The notes beneath the pieces are model-generated. The model saw nothing but the letters and a program-made list of their open reading frames with translations. It searched no databases and was not told the origin of the DNA. This document shows positions 1 to 8,002 of a stretch of DNA of 48,901 nucleotides, piece after piece. Position 1 is the stretch's first letter, and the number at the start of each line of letters is the position of its first letter. This DNA comes from a virus. The translations under genes were made by a program, and so were the position numbers. Location of the stretch: positions 1-48,901 of IMG/VR virus record IMGVR_UViG_3300033182_000984. The stretch is one strand, 5' to 3'.

Positions 1-140
1 CCAGTGATGATTGACGATCCAGCAGGCCCCTGCGCCCCCAACAGCGAAACATAGGCAGTAAGCCGATCTTCGCTGACAGTTACAGTATTTTTCAGCTCTG
101 TAACTTCTACATCAATCTTGGAGCCGAGCACCTCGCTCAT
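1..140 (-). CDS. Tail fibre / receptor-binding protein, N-terminus only (cut by window edge)
   Basis: Partial gene running off the left edge; 46 codons are visible. It begins at an ATG whose first bases overlap the stop of the gene at 137-484 (ATGA). The peptide starts MSEVLGSKIDVEVTELKN and reaches GAQGPAG, the beginning of a collagen-like Gly-X-Y stretch, which is common in phage tail fibres just after the tail-attachment segment. Its position at the distal end of the baseplate operon fits a fibre or adhesin. The body of the protein is outside the window, so receptor-binding function is inferred from the collagen-like start and gene order only. Confidence 0.6.
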   Translation of the reverse strand, partial: MSEVLGSKIDVEVTELKNTVTVSEDRLTAYVSLLGAQGPAGSSIIT

Positions 141-484
141 CTCGTGACCTCATAATCAAGACGCACAGCGCCTTTCAGAAGCCTGTTCACAGCCCCAGAG
201 TTATTGACGATCTCCAAGTCGTACACGCCGTCATACTGAAGAAGAGCCGTGTCATCGGCATCAATCGTCAACCCGATCGTGCCGTTCGTGCCGCCAAGAG
301 CGATTCGCCCGTTCTCGGTCGTGAGTTCAATCATCACGTCGGTAGCGTCTACCTCTGACCGGATCTGCATGCGGGCAGTGTGATTTGTGAAGTCGTACAG
401 GGATCCGTCAGGGTTTTTAACCACGATGGAACGGGAAAACGTCGCACCCTGCTCTAAGTTGATGTTATAGATCCCTGCGATCAC
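137..484 (-). CDS. Small baseplate/fibre-associated virion protein
   Basis: 115 aa, predicted all-beta and soluble. It starts at a GTG with GGAAGG seven bases upstream. The N-terminal pattern (EQGATFSRSIVVKNPDGS followed by a T-A-R-MQIR element) resembles a family of small phage proteins usually encoded beside tail-fibre or baseplate genes. I know no biochemical role for it; a fibre-attachment or adaptor role is a guess from position. The gene follows the holin-side terminator and is coupled by ATGA to the fibre gene. A TAAAAT hexamer lies upstream on the minus strand near 515-520, but no clear -35 element accompanies it. Confidence 0.6.
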   Translation of the reverse strand: MIAGIYNINLEQGATFSRSIVVKNPDGSLYDFTNHTARMQIRSEVDATDVMIELTTENGRIALGGTNGTIGLTIDADDTALLQYDGVYDLEIVNNSGAVNRLLKGAVRLDYEVTR

Positions 485-549
485 GACATTGCCTTCCGAA
501 CAGCGCTGCTACTAGATTTTAGCCTGTTTCCGTGTGTTTCACGGGTACA

Positions 550-587
550 AAAAGCGAAAGCGAGGCGGCCCTAGCGGCCGCCTCGCT
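550..587 (-). terminator. Intrinsic terminator after the holin gene
   Basis: A perfect 12-bp GC-rich stem (559-570 pairing with 576-587) with a five-base loop. Read on the minus strand it is followed within a few bases by a run of five T. It lies just after the stop of the gene at 612-815 and separates the baseplate-holin operon from the 137-484/fibre pair, which therefore probably has its own promoter. Confidence 0.8.
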
Positions 588-611
588 CACGCCTTGTCGG
601 GAGGTTGTTGT

Positions 612-815
612 TCAGTCGTCCTTTTTCTTGTTGTCAAAGAACGAAGCGATCGCGGGATCACCGATCTTCGACGAGGCGACGGCCAGAACCGCACCCACGA
701 GTGGCAACAGCAGGGCGATGAGCTCCGGGTCCATGTCCCACTTCGCGGCGAAGTAGACAAAAAGGCCCATGACGCCGCCCTTGGCGCCCTGATCAAGAGT
801 CTGGGTCTTGCTCAT
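612..815 (-). CDS. Putative holin
   Basis: 67 aa with an N-terminal charged segment, one clear hydrophobic span (about residues 36-50, LIALLLPLVGAVLAV) and possibly a weaker one (about 14-24, GVMGLFVYFAA), ending in a basic/acidic tail (FFDNKKKDD). Small size, one or two membrane spans and a charged C-terminus are what small phage holins show. No dedicated endolysin gene lies beside it in the window; peptidoglycan-cutting motifs are seen only in the tape measure. It is coupled to the upstream gene by ATGA and followed by a strong terminator. It could also be another small membrane protein. Confidence 0.55.
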   Translation of the reverse strand: MSKTQTLDQGAKGGVMGLFVYFAAKWDMDPELIALLLPLVGAVLAVASSKIGDPAIASFFDNKKKDD

Positions 816-1042
816 TCTTCATCTCCATCTTGTTCGGCGTATCCCTGGTTTAGGATAACTTCACTAGCACAGTTTAGCATTCCAGTTGCTAGCCAAGTTG
901 TCATCCCATCGCTTGCTGACACATGTAAATCTTTTGTGTCTGCTGACACACTCTCCGCAACAATTATGTAATTCGTAATCATGCGATCAGGAAAAGCATC
1001 GTTCATTATGGATTCAAAATCAATTTCTGGTTCGTCGGCCAT
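812..1042 (-). CDS. Small acidic protein of unknown function
   Basis: 76 aa when started at the internal ATG at 1042, which has AGGAG six bases upstream and avoids overlap with the preceding gene; a longer reading frame to 1078 exists but is less likely. The protein is acidic (starts MADEPEIDFESIMNDAF, ends AEQDGDEE) and has no membrane span or recognisable domain. It sits between a gpI-like baseplate gene and the holin candidate and is ATGA-coupled to the latter. A role in the tail tip or in lysis control is possible but not shown by the sequence. Confidence 0.6.
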   Translation of the reverse strand: MADEPEIDFESIMNDAFPDRMITNYIIVAESVSADTKDLHVSASDGMTTWLATGMLNCASEVILNQGYAEQDGDEE

Positions 1043-1059
1043 GACCGCTCCTGACTTGT

Positions 1060-2511
1060 TTACAGCGAAGCCACACATTCGTGAGTGACTAAAACCCCGA
1101 CCGGACGTGCCAACTCAATGGCTTCCAGAATGTAATCAGAGGCTGTGCCAGTAGTACCGCTCCTCGTCTCAGCCGTCAACGTTTCAACATGGATGGTGAA
1201 CGGACCGGAATAGTTAGGTGTGATTCGAACAGATTTGGTGTTGGTCAAGAAAAACTTGATCGTTTCCTCTAGAGCCTCATTCGTCCCAGAAAGCATGGCG
1301 TTGTACCGAGTGCGGATTTGCCAGCGCCAAAACAACTGGACGTTGGCCACAACCAAGTCGTAGCCCTCAATTTCCAGCCAGCTGTTATCAACTTGATCAA
1401 CTGTGCCGGAAGATTCAGAACTGGACGCATTAGTACTGCTGTCAAAGTACGTAAACGAATTTGTTCCCCCGCTGACCGACAGGACTTCAAACTGGCCGTT
1501 GTAGTCCGTCGTCCCACCGATATCAACAACGACACCCGCAATCAGCCAGCCTGCAAGCGATGAACTTGTAGTGACCGTGACTGTTCCTGATCCGTCGTTG
1601 GAAATTGAACTGATGGACATTTGTGTTGGCGTGCCGGCATCAATTTCCGTCAGCCAGTCCTGCCACGCAGTCGGGAAGTTTTCCCAAGGCGTCGTCGTCG
1701 GGCTGTCGCCCGTCAACACGTTTCCGGTAGCCGAGGCAAGCCACGGCAAATATTCCTCATGGGCATAGTCAGGGTTGATGAAATGGCTACTGGTAGCGGC
1801 GTCACCTCGGTATCCTGCCTCAGCGTCACGGAATCGGAATTCTTTGTACTGCTCAAAACCGAGCGCCGCATAGCCACTGCCTACATCCATTAGGCGGAGC
1901 AGTGGGTAAGTCGGATAGGTCTGCGCTTTATCCTGCCGGATAAGGAAATCTGGCATGTACTGGATAGTTTCACGCAGGAACGTGTTACGCCTAAACCCGT
2001 ACTCTGGGTAAATGTTCGGCAGATAAAGATATAACGTTGCGCCTTGGTGGTTTGAAAACGTAATCGTGGGTGTGATGTAGTACGGCACCACGTCTAACGG
2101 CAAAAACAAAGGTTCCGATCGAAGAACCGTCCACCGATCGGCAGGAGCAACCACGGTGCGTGACGTGCTCAACGGTGCCGCACCTTTGTCTCGTGCGACA
2201 ACCATCGTTGTCGTCACATCTTTCGTTGACTTGATCTGAAACGACAGCGACATTGAGTCCCCAGCGTCATGCGTTTCAGTTGCCACTGTCGAACACGTCA
2301 ACGTGATGTCATTCGTGTCTGTCGGGGTGACAACCAAAACGTTCCAATCGCCGTCGGCTACCGGTTGCATGGAAAAATCAATTGACAGTGTTGCGTTTCC
2401 ACTTGTGACGTTCCACGACCCCGACGTGGTCCCAGTGATCTGATCCACCGTTGGCAAATGATTTTTTACCGACCTCGGAAGAATGTTTGCCGGGTTTGGC
2501 TGATGGCTCAC
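1060..2511 (-). CDS. Baseplate wedge protein, P2 gpI-like (tail protein I family)
   Basis: 483 aa. Two parts are visible. A central region (about residues 185-260: YMPDFLIRQDKAQ, LLRLMDVGSGYAALGF, HEEYLPWLASATGN) resembles the P2 gpI/'phage tail protein' family, in which a short 'LPWLA' helix follows the start of the wedge fold. It is flanked by beta-rich segments, including an Ig-like stretch rich in S, T and G (about 295-375). It follows the gpJ-like gene with a GTGA overlap, the normal gpJ-gpI order in contractile tails. gpI family proteins join the baseplate wedge to fibres. Its length is about twice that of P2 gpI because of the added beta domains. Confidence 0.7.
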   Translation of the reverse strand: MSHQPNPANILPRSVKNHLPTVDQITGTTSGSWNVTSGNATLSIDFSMQPVADGDWNVLVVTPTDTNDITLTCSTVATETHDAGDSMSLSFQIKSTKDVTTTMVVARDKGAAPLSTSRTVVAPADRWTVLRSEPLFLPLDVVPYYITPTITFSNHQGATLYLYLPNIYPEYGFRRNTFLRETIQYMPDFLIRQDKAQTYPTYPLLRLMDVGSGYAALGFEQYKEFRFRDAEAGYRGDAATSSHFINPDYAHEEYLPWLASATGNVLTGDSPTTTPWENFPTAWQDWLTEIDAGTPTQMSISSISNDGSGTVTVTTSSSLAGWLIAGVVVDIGGTTDYNGQFEVLSVSGGTNSFTYFDSSTNASSSESSGTVDQVDNSWLEIEGYDLVVANVQLFWRWQIRTRYNAMLSGTNEALEETIKFFLTNTKSVRITPNYSGPFTIHVETLTAETRSGTTGTASDYILEAIELARPVGVLVTHECVASL

Positions 2512-3938
2512 GTCACAACTCCGACAGTCGCAATGGCAGTCGGCAGCGTCCCCTCATGAACAAACTCAATGTCACCGGTAGTTCCGTTAACGGTCGCCAA
2601 AAGCTCGCCCGCATCCAACGTCAAGGTGACGCTCTCCACATAATCAACACCACTGGTTTGTGACGCCAACGACAAAATGTTGTTTTTACGAACAACCGTT
2701 CCCCACTGCCAGTTCGTCGGCGAAATCGCTGTTTCAATGGCTGACTCCACAGCAGCACGAACCGTCAACTCGTCAAAACCTGGCAGAACTTGAATGATGA
2801 CCGCAACGTTGATGTTGAACGTCAACGGATCCATCAAGGAAAATTGAATGCCTGCTACAAGGCGATCTGTTACAGAACTCACCGCCTCAGTCTTTGATGC
2901 TGAGGTCACATTCCCTCCAGAGGCATCCGCAACAACAGTTGTGAAATAGCCTGCCGTGTCCGACGCATCAGTCTCAATCGTGTTGAGGAACTCCAGCAGA
3001 TATGAACCAGTGAACGTTTCGCCAGTTGACGCACCTGATGTGTCCGCAAGGAACACTGTTGAACCTGACGGATCGGAGCTGCTGTCAATTTCGTACACCT
3101 TGTTGAACTTGGTGTCTGACGCCCCAGAGATCCTTACGTGATCTGGATTCGTGCCGAGGGATGTGACCGTCCCAGTTACCGAAGCGTTCAGGACTCCAGC
3201 CGACTCAAAAATTTGGACTCCCGTAAACGCATTCAACTTTCTCAGATCCAACGTCTTCACTCGCTGAATTTCAGGAATTGAAGTCAACAGGTACGACGAG
3301 ATCTGATCGCGTGTCGTCAACGCTTGCGACAAACTACGAATATGTGTGGCCCCTCGAGTGAAATACGAGTCGTCGCTTTCACCTGCCTCGCCTTGGGTCA
3401 GCGTGCCAGAGAACGCCACCGACAAAATTCGGTTTGATGCCGTGAGCAGAAGTAACGGGTCGCCGTCGTCAATGACGGGCAACACGCCGGTAGACGCAGC
3501 CGTGATTGGCGTTGCAGCAGACACGCTTGAACCCGGAGCGATCACTACCTGCTCATCTGTGGAAAAAATGTGCTGGACCTGAGTGCCGTCAATGTTTTCC
3601 ACGTACGCAATTCGTGTGCCGGCCTCAATAGTCAAACCCGAGGTATCAACGGCGGTGATGATCGCCGCTCCAGTAGCAAACGTTGCTTGCTGACGTTCAA
3701 AGCCCAAAAGCTGCAGTAGACCTTCCATCAGCCCGTTCGGTAACCTGTTAATTCCACCAGTCACAAGACCAGCAACAAGCGAAATTGCCTGAAGGACAGC
3801 GTCTTCCACGGTTCCTTCCCTTGGTGAGAAGTCAGGCATTGCCTCGCGGGCGTAGTCAACGGCATCATCGTAAATATCCGTCGGCTGAACGTCGTTGATT
3901 GTGAGGTCAACGTACTGGGAGAAATCTGGCGAGGTCAT
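2508..3938 (-). CDS. Baseplate J-like wedge protein (gpJ / T4 gp6-like)
   Basis: 476 aa. The N-terminus (AMPDFSPREGTVEDAVLQ, then a long helix LVAGLVTGGINRLPNGLMEGLLQLLGFERQ) is the hallmark of Baseplate_J family proteins. A beta domain beginning 'ATFATGAAIITAVDTSGLTI', the usual position for the J-family insertion, follows. The C-terminal half has the conserved helix-strand pattern ending in a 'VESVTLT' strand. In contractile tails this protein forms the inner baseplate wedge and triggers sheath contraction. Gene order (gp25-like, gpJ, gpI) and its 1-bp gap and GTGA overlap with neighbours agree. Confidence 0.88.
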   Translation of the reverse strand: MTSPDFSQYVDLTINDVQPTDIYDDAVDYAREAMPDFSPREGTVEDAVLQAISLVAGLVTGGINRLPNGLMEGLLQLLGFERQQATFATGAAIITAVDTSGLTIEAGTRIAYVENIDGTQVQHIFSTDEQVVIAPGSSVSAATPITAASTGVLPVIDDGDPLLLLTASNRILSVAFSGTLTQGEAGESDDSYFTRGATHIRSLSQALTTRDQISSYLLTSIPEIQRVKTLDLRKLNAFTGVQIFESAGVLNASVTGTVTSLGTNPDHVRISGASDTKFNKVYEIDSSSDPSGSTVFLADTSGASTGETFTGSYLLEFLNTIETDASDTAGYFTTVVADASGGNVTSASKTEAVSSVTDRLVAGIQFSLMDPLTFNINVAVIIQVLPGFDELTVRAAVESAIETAISPTNWQWGTVVRKNNILSLASQTSGVDYVESVTLTLDAGELLATVNGTTGDIEFVHEGTLPTAIATVGVVT

Positions 3939-3939
3939 A

Positions 3940-4239
3940 TCAAGTCCTCAAACTGAAAGAGATGTCAATGGCGGCGTTACCCAGATCGTCGTCAACGATT
4001 TGAACGTCAACGAGTTCTACTTCAGGGAAGAACGAGGCTGCGGTGAAAACCAGTTTGCGTTTTGCTGCTTCGCTGAACGTTGGGTCTTCGCATCCAAAAC
4101 TGGGCGATAGGGGGAGTTCGCCGGGAATGGTTTGCGCAGCGAACGAAAGCATTTGGGCGTACTGTTCAGACGACTCGGAGGCGTGTTTCGCCATGCCTTT
4201 ATCCGCAGTGAATTTGATGGGGAAGACGATCGAGTCCAT
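3940..4239 (-). CDS. Baseplate wedge protein, gp25/gpW-like
   Basis: 99 aa, the usual length for T4 gp25/P2 gpW wedge proteins. The pattern is typical: an N-terminal 'IVFPIKFTADKG' strand, a helix with alternating acidic residues, a 'PGELPLSPSFGCEDPTF' segment matching the family's loop before the helix, then strands ELVDVQIVDDD and AIDISFSLRT. gp25-like proteins nucleate sheath assembly at the baseplate. It is followed after one base by the gpJ-like gene. Confidence 0.85.
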   Translation of the reverse strand: MDSIVFPIKFTADKGMAKHASESSEQYAQMLSFAAQTIPGELPLSPSFGCEDPTFSEAAKRKLVFTAASFFPEVELVDVQIVDDDLGNAAIDISFSLRT

Positions 4240-4265
4240 TGTACTATTTTGCCATCATTTTGGCG

Positions 4266-4285
4266 TAGCCACGGGCACGTGGCTA
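4266..4285 (-). other. 8-bp hairpin at the end of the small coupled ORF
   Basis: TAGCCACG pairs with CGTGGCTA around a four-base loop (4266-4273 / 4278-4285). It overlaps the stop codon of the 34-codon ORF. There is no T-run after it on the minus strand, so it is more likely an mRNA-stability or spacing element than a classic terminator. Confidence 0.35.
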
Positions 4286-4387
4286 GCTGTTCGGCGATGG
4301 GGTCGGTGACCCTTTGGGCGGAGGAACATTTGATGGATCTTCCTGCTCATCATCTGACGGGGGCGGTGGTTTTGGGCTGTTTGTCAT
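4283..4387 (-). CDS. 34-aa proline-rich peptide, translationally coupled
   Basis: A very short ORF in the otherwise empty gap between the gp25-like gene and the tail protein at 4387-5124. Its ATG overlaps the upstream stop as TGATG. The peptide is Pro/Ser/Asp-rich (MTNSPKPPPPSDDEQEDPSN onward, with a second PPP) and ends at a TAG covered by an 8-bp hairpin. There is no good ribosome binding site of its own, so any expression would rely on re-initiation. It may be a real small virion peptide or a remnant of a longer C-terminal tail. Confidence 0.35.
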   Translation of the reverse strand: MTNSPKPPPPSDDEQEDPSNVPPPKGSPTPSPNS

Positions 4388-5124
4388 CACATTATGACTA
4401 TTGAAAGAGCGGACATTGATCCGGTTGGTGTTTTTGAAAATGTTCCCACATTGTCGTTGGCGTTGTCTACATCGGGTTCAATAACGCGTCCTACTGACTG
4501 GAACCAGTAGCTGTCATTTTGTGTTCTAAAATATCCACCTCCGGTGTACGACATGGTCGGCATGGCCGTGTTGCCATACGCTCCACACACGGTATACCGG
4601 CAGTATCCGAACACTGGGCATTCCAGATCTGGCCCGACTGTTGTTACGGCCAAAGATGTTACGTCTCCGTCAGATAAAAACTGTGTGGTTCGCAGGCGAC
4701 CGCTATGTGCCCGATAGAAATCTGCGTTGTTGTGGGGCTTAACTTGGGTCTGATTGGGGTTTTTTATTACATCCACCATGCAGGCAATTGCGTAGTTTGT
4801 TCCGTACGTTTTCAATACAACTGTGTCTCCAATGTCCTCTGCTTCGCAATGTTTTATAAAAATACAGCACGAGTTCCAATATGTTCCTTGCGCGTATTGT
4901 GAGTACCAGTAACCCCATTTGCTTCCCCGCGTATAAGAATCATCAAAAAATGGTACTCCTACCGACCCAATTATGATGTAGTCACCAACCTGTGCGCTTG
5001 ACGGAATAGTTAAACTGTGTGTTGATGGAACAGGGTTGGCGTCGCTAGAAACAGCAGGGCCTTCAACTCGAAGTTCTGGGCTTGGTCCGACAATGTTTGC
5101 TGGCGCTGCAGCTCCAAAAATCAT
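4387..5124 (-). CDS. Baseplate-associated beta-sandwich protein, possibly a tail appendage
   Basis: 245 aa from an ATG that overlaps the upstream stop as ATGA; an upstream in-frame start at 5151 is less likely. The sequence looks like a jelly-roll adhesin of actinophage tails: a strand 'THSLTIPSSAQVGDYIIIGS' (a 'vpsGD-iii' motif), aromatic-rich loops (WGYWYSQYAQGTYWN), about ten cysteines and a closing strand 'SALSIVIM'. Base composition looks more AT-rich than the neighbouring hub and wedge genes, as often seen in host-range genes that have been exchanged. It lies directly after the spike gene. A receptor- or glycan-binding role is inferred. Confidence 0.5.
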   Translation of the reverse strand: MIFGAAAPANIVGPSPELRVEGPAVSSDANPVPSTHSLTIPSSAQVGDYIIIGSVGVPFFDDSYTRGSKWGYWYSQYAQGTYWNSCCIFIKHCEAEDIGDTVVLKTYGTNYAIACMVDVIKNPNQTQVKPHNNADFYRAHSGRLRTTQFLSDGDVTSLAVTTVGPDLECPVFGYCRYTVCGAYGNTAMPTMSYTGGGYFRTQNDSYWFQSVGRVIEPDVDNANDNVGTFSKTPTGSMSALSIVIM

Positions 5125-5699
5125 ACGACAAGATCCCCGTATGCGGTCCACGTATTTGACGCAGTTTTTACCACCGTTCCAACCGAATACTGTGTGCGCA
5201 GATACGGCCCCGGACTAGCATTTATGGTCACACCACTATCCGCATAAAACAAATGGGATCCAGTTCCAATAACCTGATAGGTGAAATAACAGCCTACAGC
5301 TATGTCCGCAGTGGAATCGCTAGGCACCCCAGCAGAAATAGATGAACCGTTTCCGAGGTGAAGTTTTCCCGAGTCCTCTTCCGCAAACCAAAAACCGGAT
5401 GTGACCTCTTTAATGCCAACTGTGATTGGCGCCGGATCGGGTTCGGGAACTTTTCCGATAACAACAACCTCATCAAGCGCATTGTTCAGGAAGCCACATA
5501 TAACCTTTTGCCCGACCGTCGGGATCTGACCGTCGGTATAACCAGAGAAAACACACGGTCCAAAACTGAAATTGTTCAGAATGGCTGGAATCTCAACAAA
5601 CGGCGCACCCTCGTCGTCCAAACGAGTGATCGTGCCGATGTACAAACCGTTCTGCGTTAACGGTACTGACGCTGTTTTTGATGGTGCGGTGAACTCCAC
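5121..5699 (-). CDS. Baseplate spike / gpV-like OB-fold protein
   Basis: 192 aa from a GTG with GGGAG upstream. The N-terminal ~80 residues (GLYIGTITRLDDEGAPFVEIPAI, then VGQKVICGFLNN and EVVVIGKV) have the pattern of the OB-fold of gpV/gp5 spike proteins (a strand, 'vGd.V.v.f...  ..p.vlG.l'). The C-terminal half (about 95-192) is beta-rich with Ser/Gly/Ala-rich turns and does not show the usual gpV triple-helix repeat, so the tip may be unusual. It follows the hub gene, as gpV follows gpD in P2-like tails. It is coupled by ATGA to the next gene. Confidence 0.6.
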   Translation of the reverse strand: MEFTAPSKTASVPLTQNGLYIGTITRLDDEGAPFVEIPAILNNFSFGPCVFSGYTDGQIPTVGQKVICGFLNNALDEVVVIGKVPEPDPAPITVGIKEVTSGFWFAEEDSGKLHLGNGSSISAGVPSDSTADIAVGCYFTYQVIGTGSHLFYADSGVTINASPGPYLRTQYSVGTVVKTASNTWTAYGDLVV

Positions 5700-5702
5700 G
5701 GG

Positions 5703-7265
5703 TTACTCCCATTCCCACCTGATCGCCAGCAACTGATCCAAACTACCCAAATCAGGCTTGTAAACGATCAAATCTTCCACTGCGGCAAGCGCCTGATAAC
5801 TGATATTAGTTGCGCCATACTGGGTCTGGAAGCGTCTCAGCGTGGCTGCCTGCTGACTGCGTGTCGTCTTTCGGAACACCTCCAATGCGTCACTTTTTGC
5901 GGCATTCAGCAACGCATTGAAAACGTCTCCTCCGGCTTGACCGGATCCGAACCGGCCAGCGAAAAAGTTGTACAAACTTTGATTGATGACACGGATCGCT
6001 GAAGTTTCTCCACCACTTACCGTTTCACGATCAATAATGTTTGCCTTCAGATCTTCTTTGACATGCAGCAACGCCAAGTAGTACACGCTGGTTCGACCGT
6101 ACCGTGTCGCCAACTCCTCAATTTTCGCTTCCTTGGACTCCAGCGTGGTCAACGCCCACACTTTCTCGGCATGATCCACGACAGCAGCCGATGCCGCTTC
6201 AACCGCACGAGAGAAAGCACCAGGAACGGCGTCAAAGTCTCGGGCGTCAAAGTTTCTTGTGTCCCTACGAATGTTGCGTCGCACATACTCAGAAATTTTC
6301 GTGGCGATCGCCGTCGGCATCGCATTGCTACTTGAAGAAGGGGAGGCACCTCCACCACCGCCCGAACTACGTGGCTCGTAAGGCACCGGCGTCCGGAAAC
6401 TGACACGCACCCCGTTCGGAGTACCTTCCTCAAATTCAACCGACGTGATCAGGTAATAATCTGTAAAGTCTGGAATGCCGTACAGATAAATGGTCATACC
6501 GGGCCTGAGCTCAACGCCGTTGGTTTTCTCCACGACCATTGATCCCTCGGCTTGCATGGCGTCGTCGTCCGACTTTCTCAACGTCGGCATGTCCAGCATG
6601 ATCCACCGCTCACCAGATCCGGGGAACAAGTTGTCGTCGTTGTTGGGCCAGCCGAACGGCACAAACGTTTTGCCTTCATACTGGTACTTCGGGTCGCCCC
6701 ATTTGCCGAGCAGATATTCCTGCGACGTGAAGAACAGCGTGTTGTCTACCTCAAACATCACGAACTGTTGCTCTCCGGCCGACCGTCGCAACACATCCCA
6801 CACGGATTCGTCAGTGTTAGCGCTGGACGCTTTAACGATCGTCTGCTTCTCTGGCGTATCTTCACCGAAGAAATTCATCCCGTATCTCTCGGCGACCTGT
6901 TCAGCAAATCGAGTGCCCGAGATGCGCGTGTACGCCTCAGGCGACTTGTCTCGTTTCATCAACTGAACATTTTTATTTCGTGCGCTGATTTGATATTGGG
7001 GGTCAAACGCTGGGCTACTCGTCACTTCGGTGGCAGCGATCTCAAACATCAACTCTCGGTAGTAGACATCACGGCGGATCTGCCATGTGTTTGCGTTCGC
7101 ATACTGGAAACTTGGATCAATAACCTCAAACCGCAGTTCGGATGAGGCGTCCATCGTCAACGACACATCGCAACGCGTGACGAGTTCAGCAATTTCTTGA
7201 ACTTTTGAACTATTCAAGCCCAAGATTCGCAACAGGTTGCCATTAATTGGCCTGAAGTTAATCAT
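5703..7265 (-). CDS. Baseplate hub protein, gpD/gp27/XkdQ-like
   Basis: 520 aa. The N-terminal part fits hub proteins: 'CDVSLTMDASSELRFEVID' followed by 'YRELMFEIAATEV' and 'YQISARNKNVQLMKRDKSPEAY', then 'GTRFAEQVAERYGMNFFGE', 'SVWDVLRRSAGEQQFVMFE' and 'LFFTSQEYLLGKWGD', the usual gp27/XkdQ order of two barrel domains with a helical insert. After a Gly/Ser-rich linker (about 305-315) comes a helical C-terminal third (SEYVRRNIRRDTRNFDARD onward), not usual for gpD and possibly an extra hub or tape-measure contact. Hub proteins sit between tail tube and spike. The next gene encodes the spike. Confidence 0.78.
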   Translation of the reverse strand: MINFRPINGNLLRILGLNSSKVQEIAELVTRCDVSLTMDASSELRFEVIDPSFQYANANTWQIRRDVYYRELMFEIAATEVTSSPAFDPQYQISARNKNVQLMKRDKSPEAYTRISGTRFAEQVAERYGMNFFGEDTPEKQTIVKASSANTDESVWDVLRRSAGEQQFVMFEVDNTLFFTSQEYLLGKWGDPKYQYEGKTFVPFGWPNNDDNLFPGSGERWIMLDMPTLRKSDDDAMQAEGSMVVEKTNGVELRPGMTIYLYGIPDFTDYYLITSVEFEEGTPNGVRVSFRTPVPYEPRSSGGGGGASPSSSSNAMPTAIATKISEYVRRNIRRDTRNFDARDFDAVPGAFSRAVEAASAAVVDHAEKVWALTTLESKEAKIEELATRYGRTSVYYLALLHVKEDLKANIIDRETVSGGETSAIRVINQSLYNFFAGRFGSGQAGGDVFNALLNAAKSDALEVFRKTTRSQQAATLRRFQTQYGATNISYQALAAVEDLIVYKPDLGSLDQLLAIRWEWE

Positions 7266-7267
7266 GG

Positions 7268-8002
7268 TTAGATTTCGCCCAGAGCGTCAAGTTCCCGATA
7301 AACGCTTCCCCACGCCAAATCGGCCGGACCCGCAACGTTGACGTAATCACGCAGCTCCTCGGCCGGTTCATCATCCGGCAACGGATTCTTAATCGGCACC
7401 AGTTCCGTGTACTCAATTGGCGCCAACTTGACGACATCCAACTGTGGGTTCGTGTTTTCCACAAGATCAATCGTGCATCGAGCCGACGTGATTCTTTGCG
7501 CAGCGTTTCGCCGTTGCGAGTCAAACGACAAATCAAAAATTGTCCAGAACGTCAACGACCCACCACCGTACGAACCGGGGGCGCCAAGAAAGTTGTCGGC
7601 ATTCGTGAAAAACACTGGCCGAGCCGACTGGGCAATCTCAGACAACGTTTTCAATGCGTCTTCCACGTCAATGAACATGCCGTCGTTCGGTAACGCCACC
7701 AAAAACTGAAACCTCACCCGCTTCGCTTTCGGACCAGCCCACAACACGAGCGGCTTACGACCCGGCCGAGGAATCTCCACCATTTCAGGTCCGACAGCGC
7801 TGTAGGACACCTGCTCTGGAGGGAACGGAAACTGGAACACCAAATTGTCCGAGTTCGGCGCCAGTTTGACGGCTTCCATGATCGGATACACCGGCGACGA
7901 CGACGTGGTTGACTGCCGTGAATCACCGGCCGCTCCGATGGAACGACGCCACCTGCTGGGTGACACCCTGATTGTTCTGAGTCCGGAAATGCTGTCAGCC
8001 AT
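7268..8002 (-). CDS. Tail tube initiator / baseplate hub adaptor, XkdP/CIS-tube-like
   Basis: 244 aa. The core (about residues 54-175) reads as the beta-sandwich of LysM-less XkdP/gp53-gp54-like adaptors: 'LVFQFPFPPEQVSYSAVG' then 'GRKPLVLWAGPKAKRVRFQF', the typical 'P.w.W.G...k.v.f' signature of contractile-injection tube adaptors, and 'GGSLTFWTIFDLSFDSQRR'. No LysM motif was found at the C-terminus. The gene lies between tape measure and hub genes, the usual position. The stop of the tape measure overlaps its start as TAATG. It probably joins the tail tube to the baseplate hub. Confidence 0.6.
   Translation of the reverse strand: MADSISGLRTIRVSPSRWRRSIGAAGDSRQSTTSSSPVYPIMEAVKLAPNSDNLVFQFPFPPEQVSYSAVGPEMVEIPRPGRKPLVLWAGPKAKRVRFQFLVALPNDGMFIDVEDALKTLSEIAQSARPVFFTNADNFLGAPGSYGGGSLTFWTIFDLSFDSQRRNAAQRITSARCTIDLVENTNPQLDVVKLAPIEYTELVPIKNPLPDDEPAEELRDYVNVAGPADLAWGSVYRELDALGEI

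Noticed and set aside
534-971. Plus-strand frame of 145 codons over the holin region
   Set aside because: It is antisense to two well-supported coupled genes, has no ribosome site and crosses the terminator stem.
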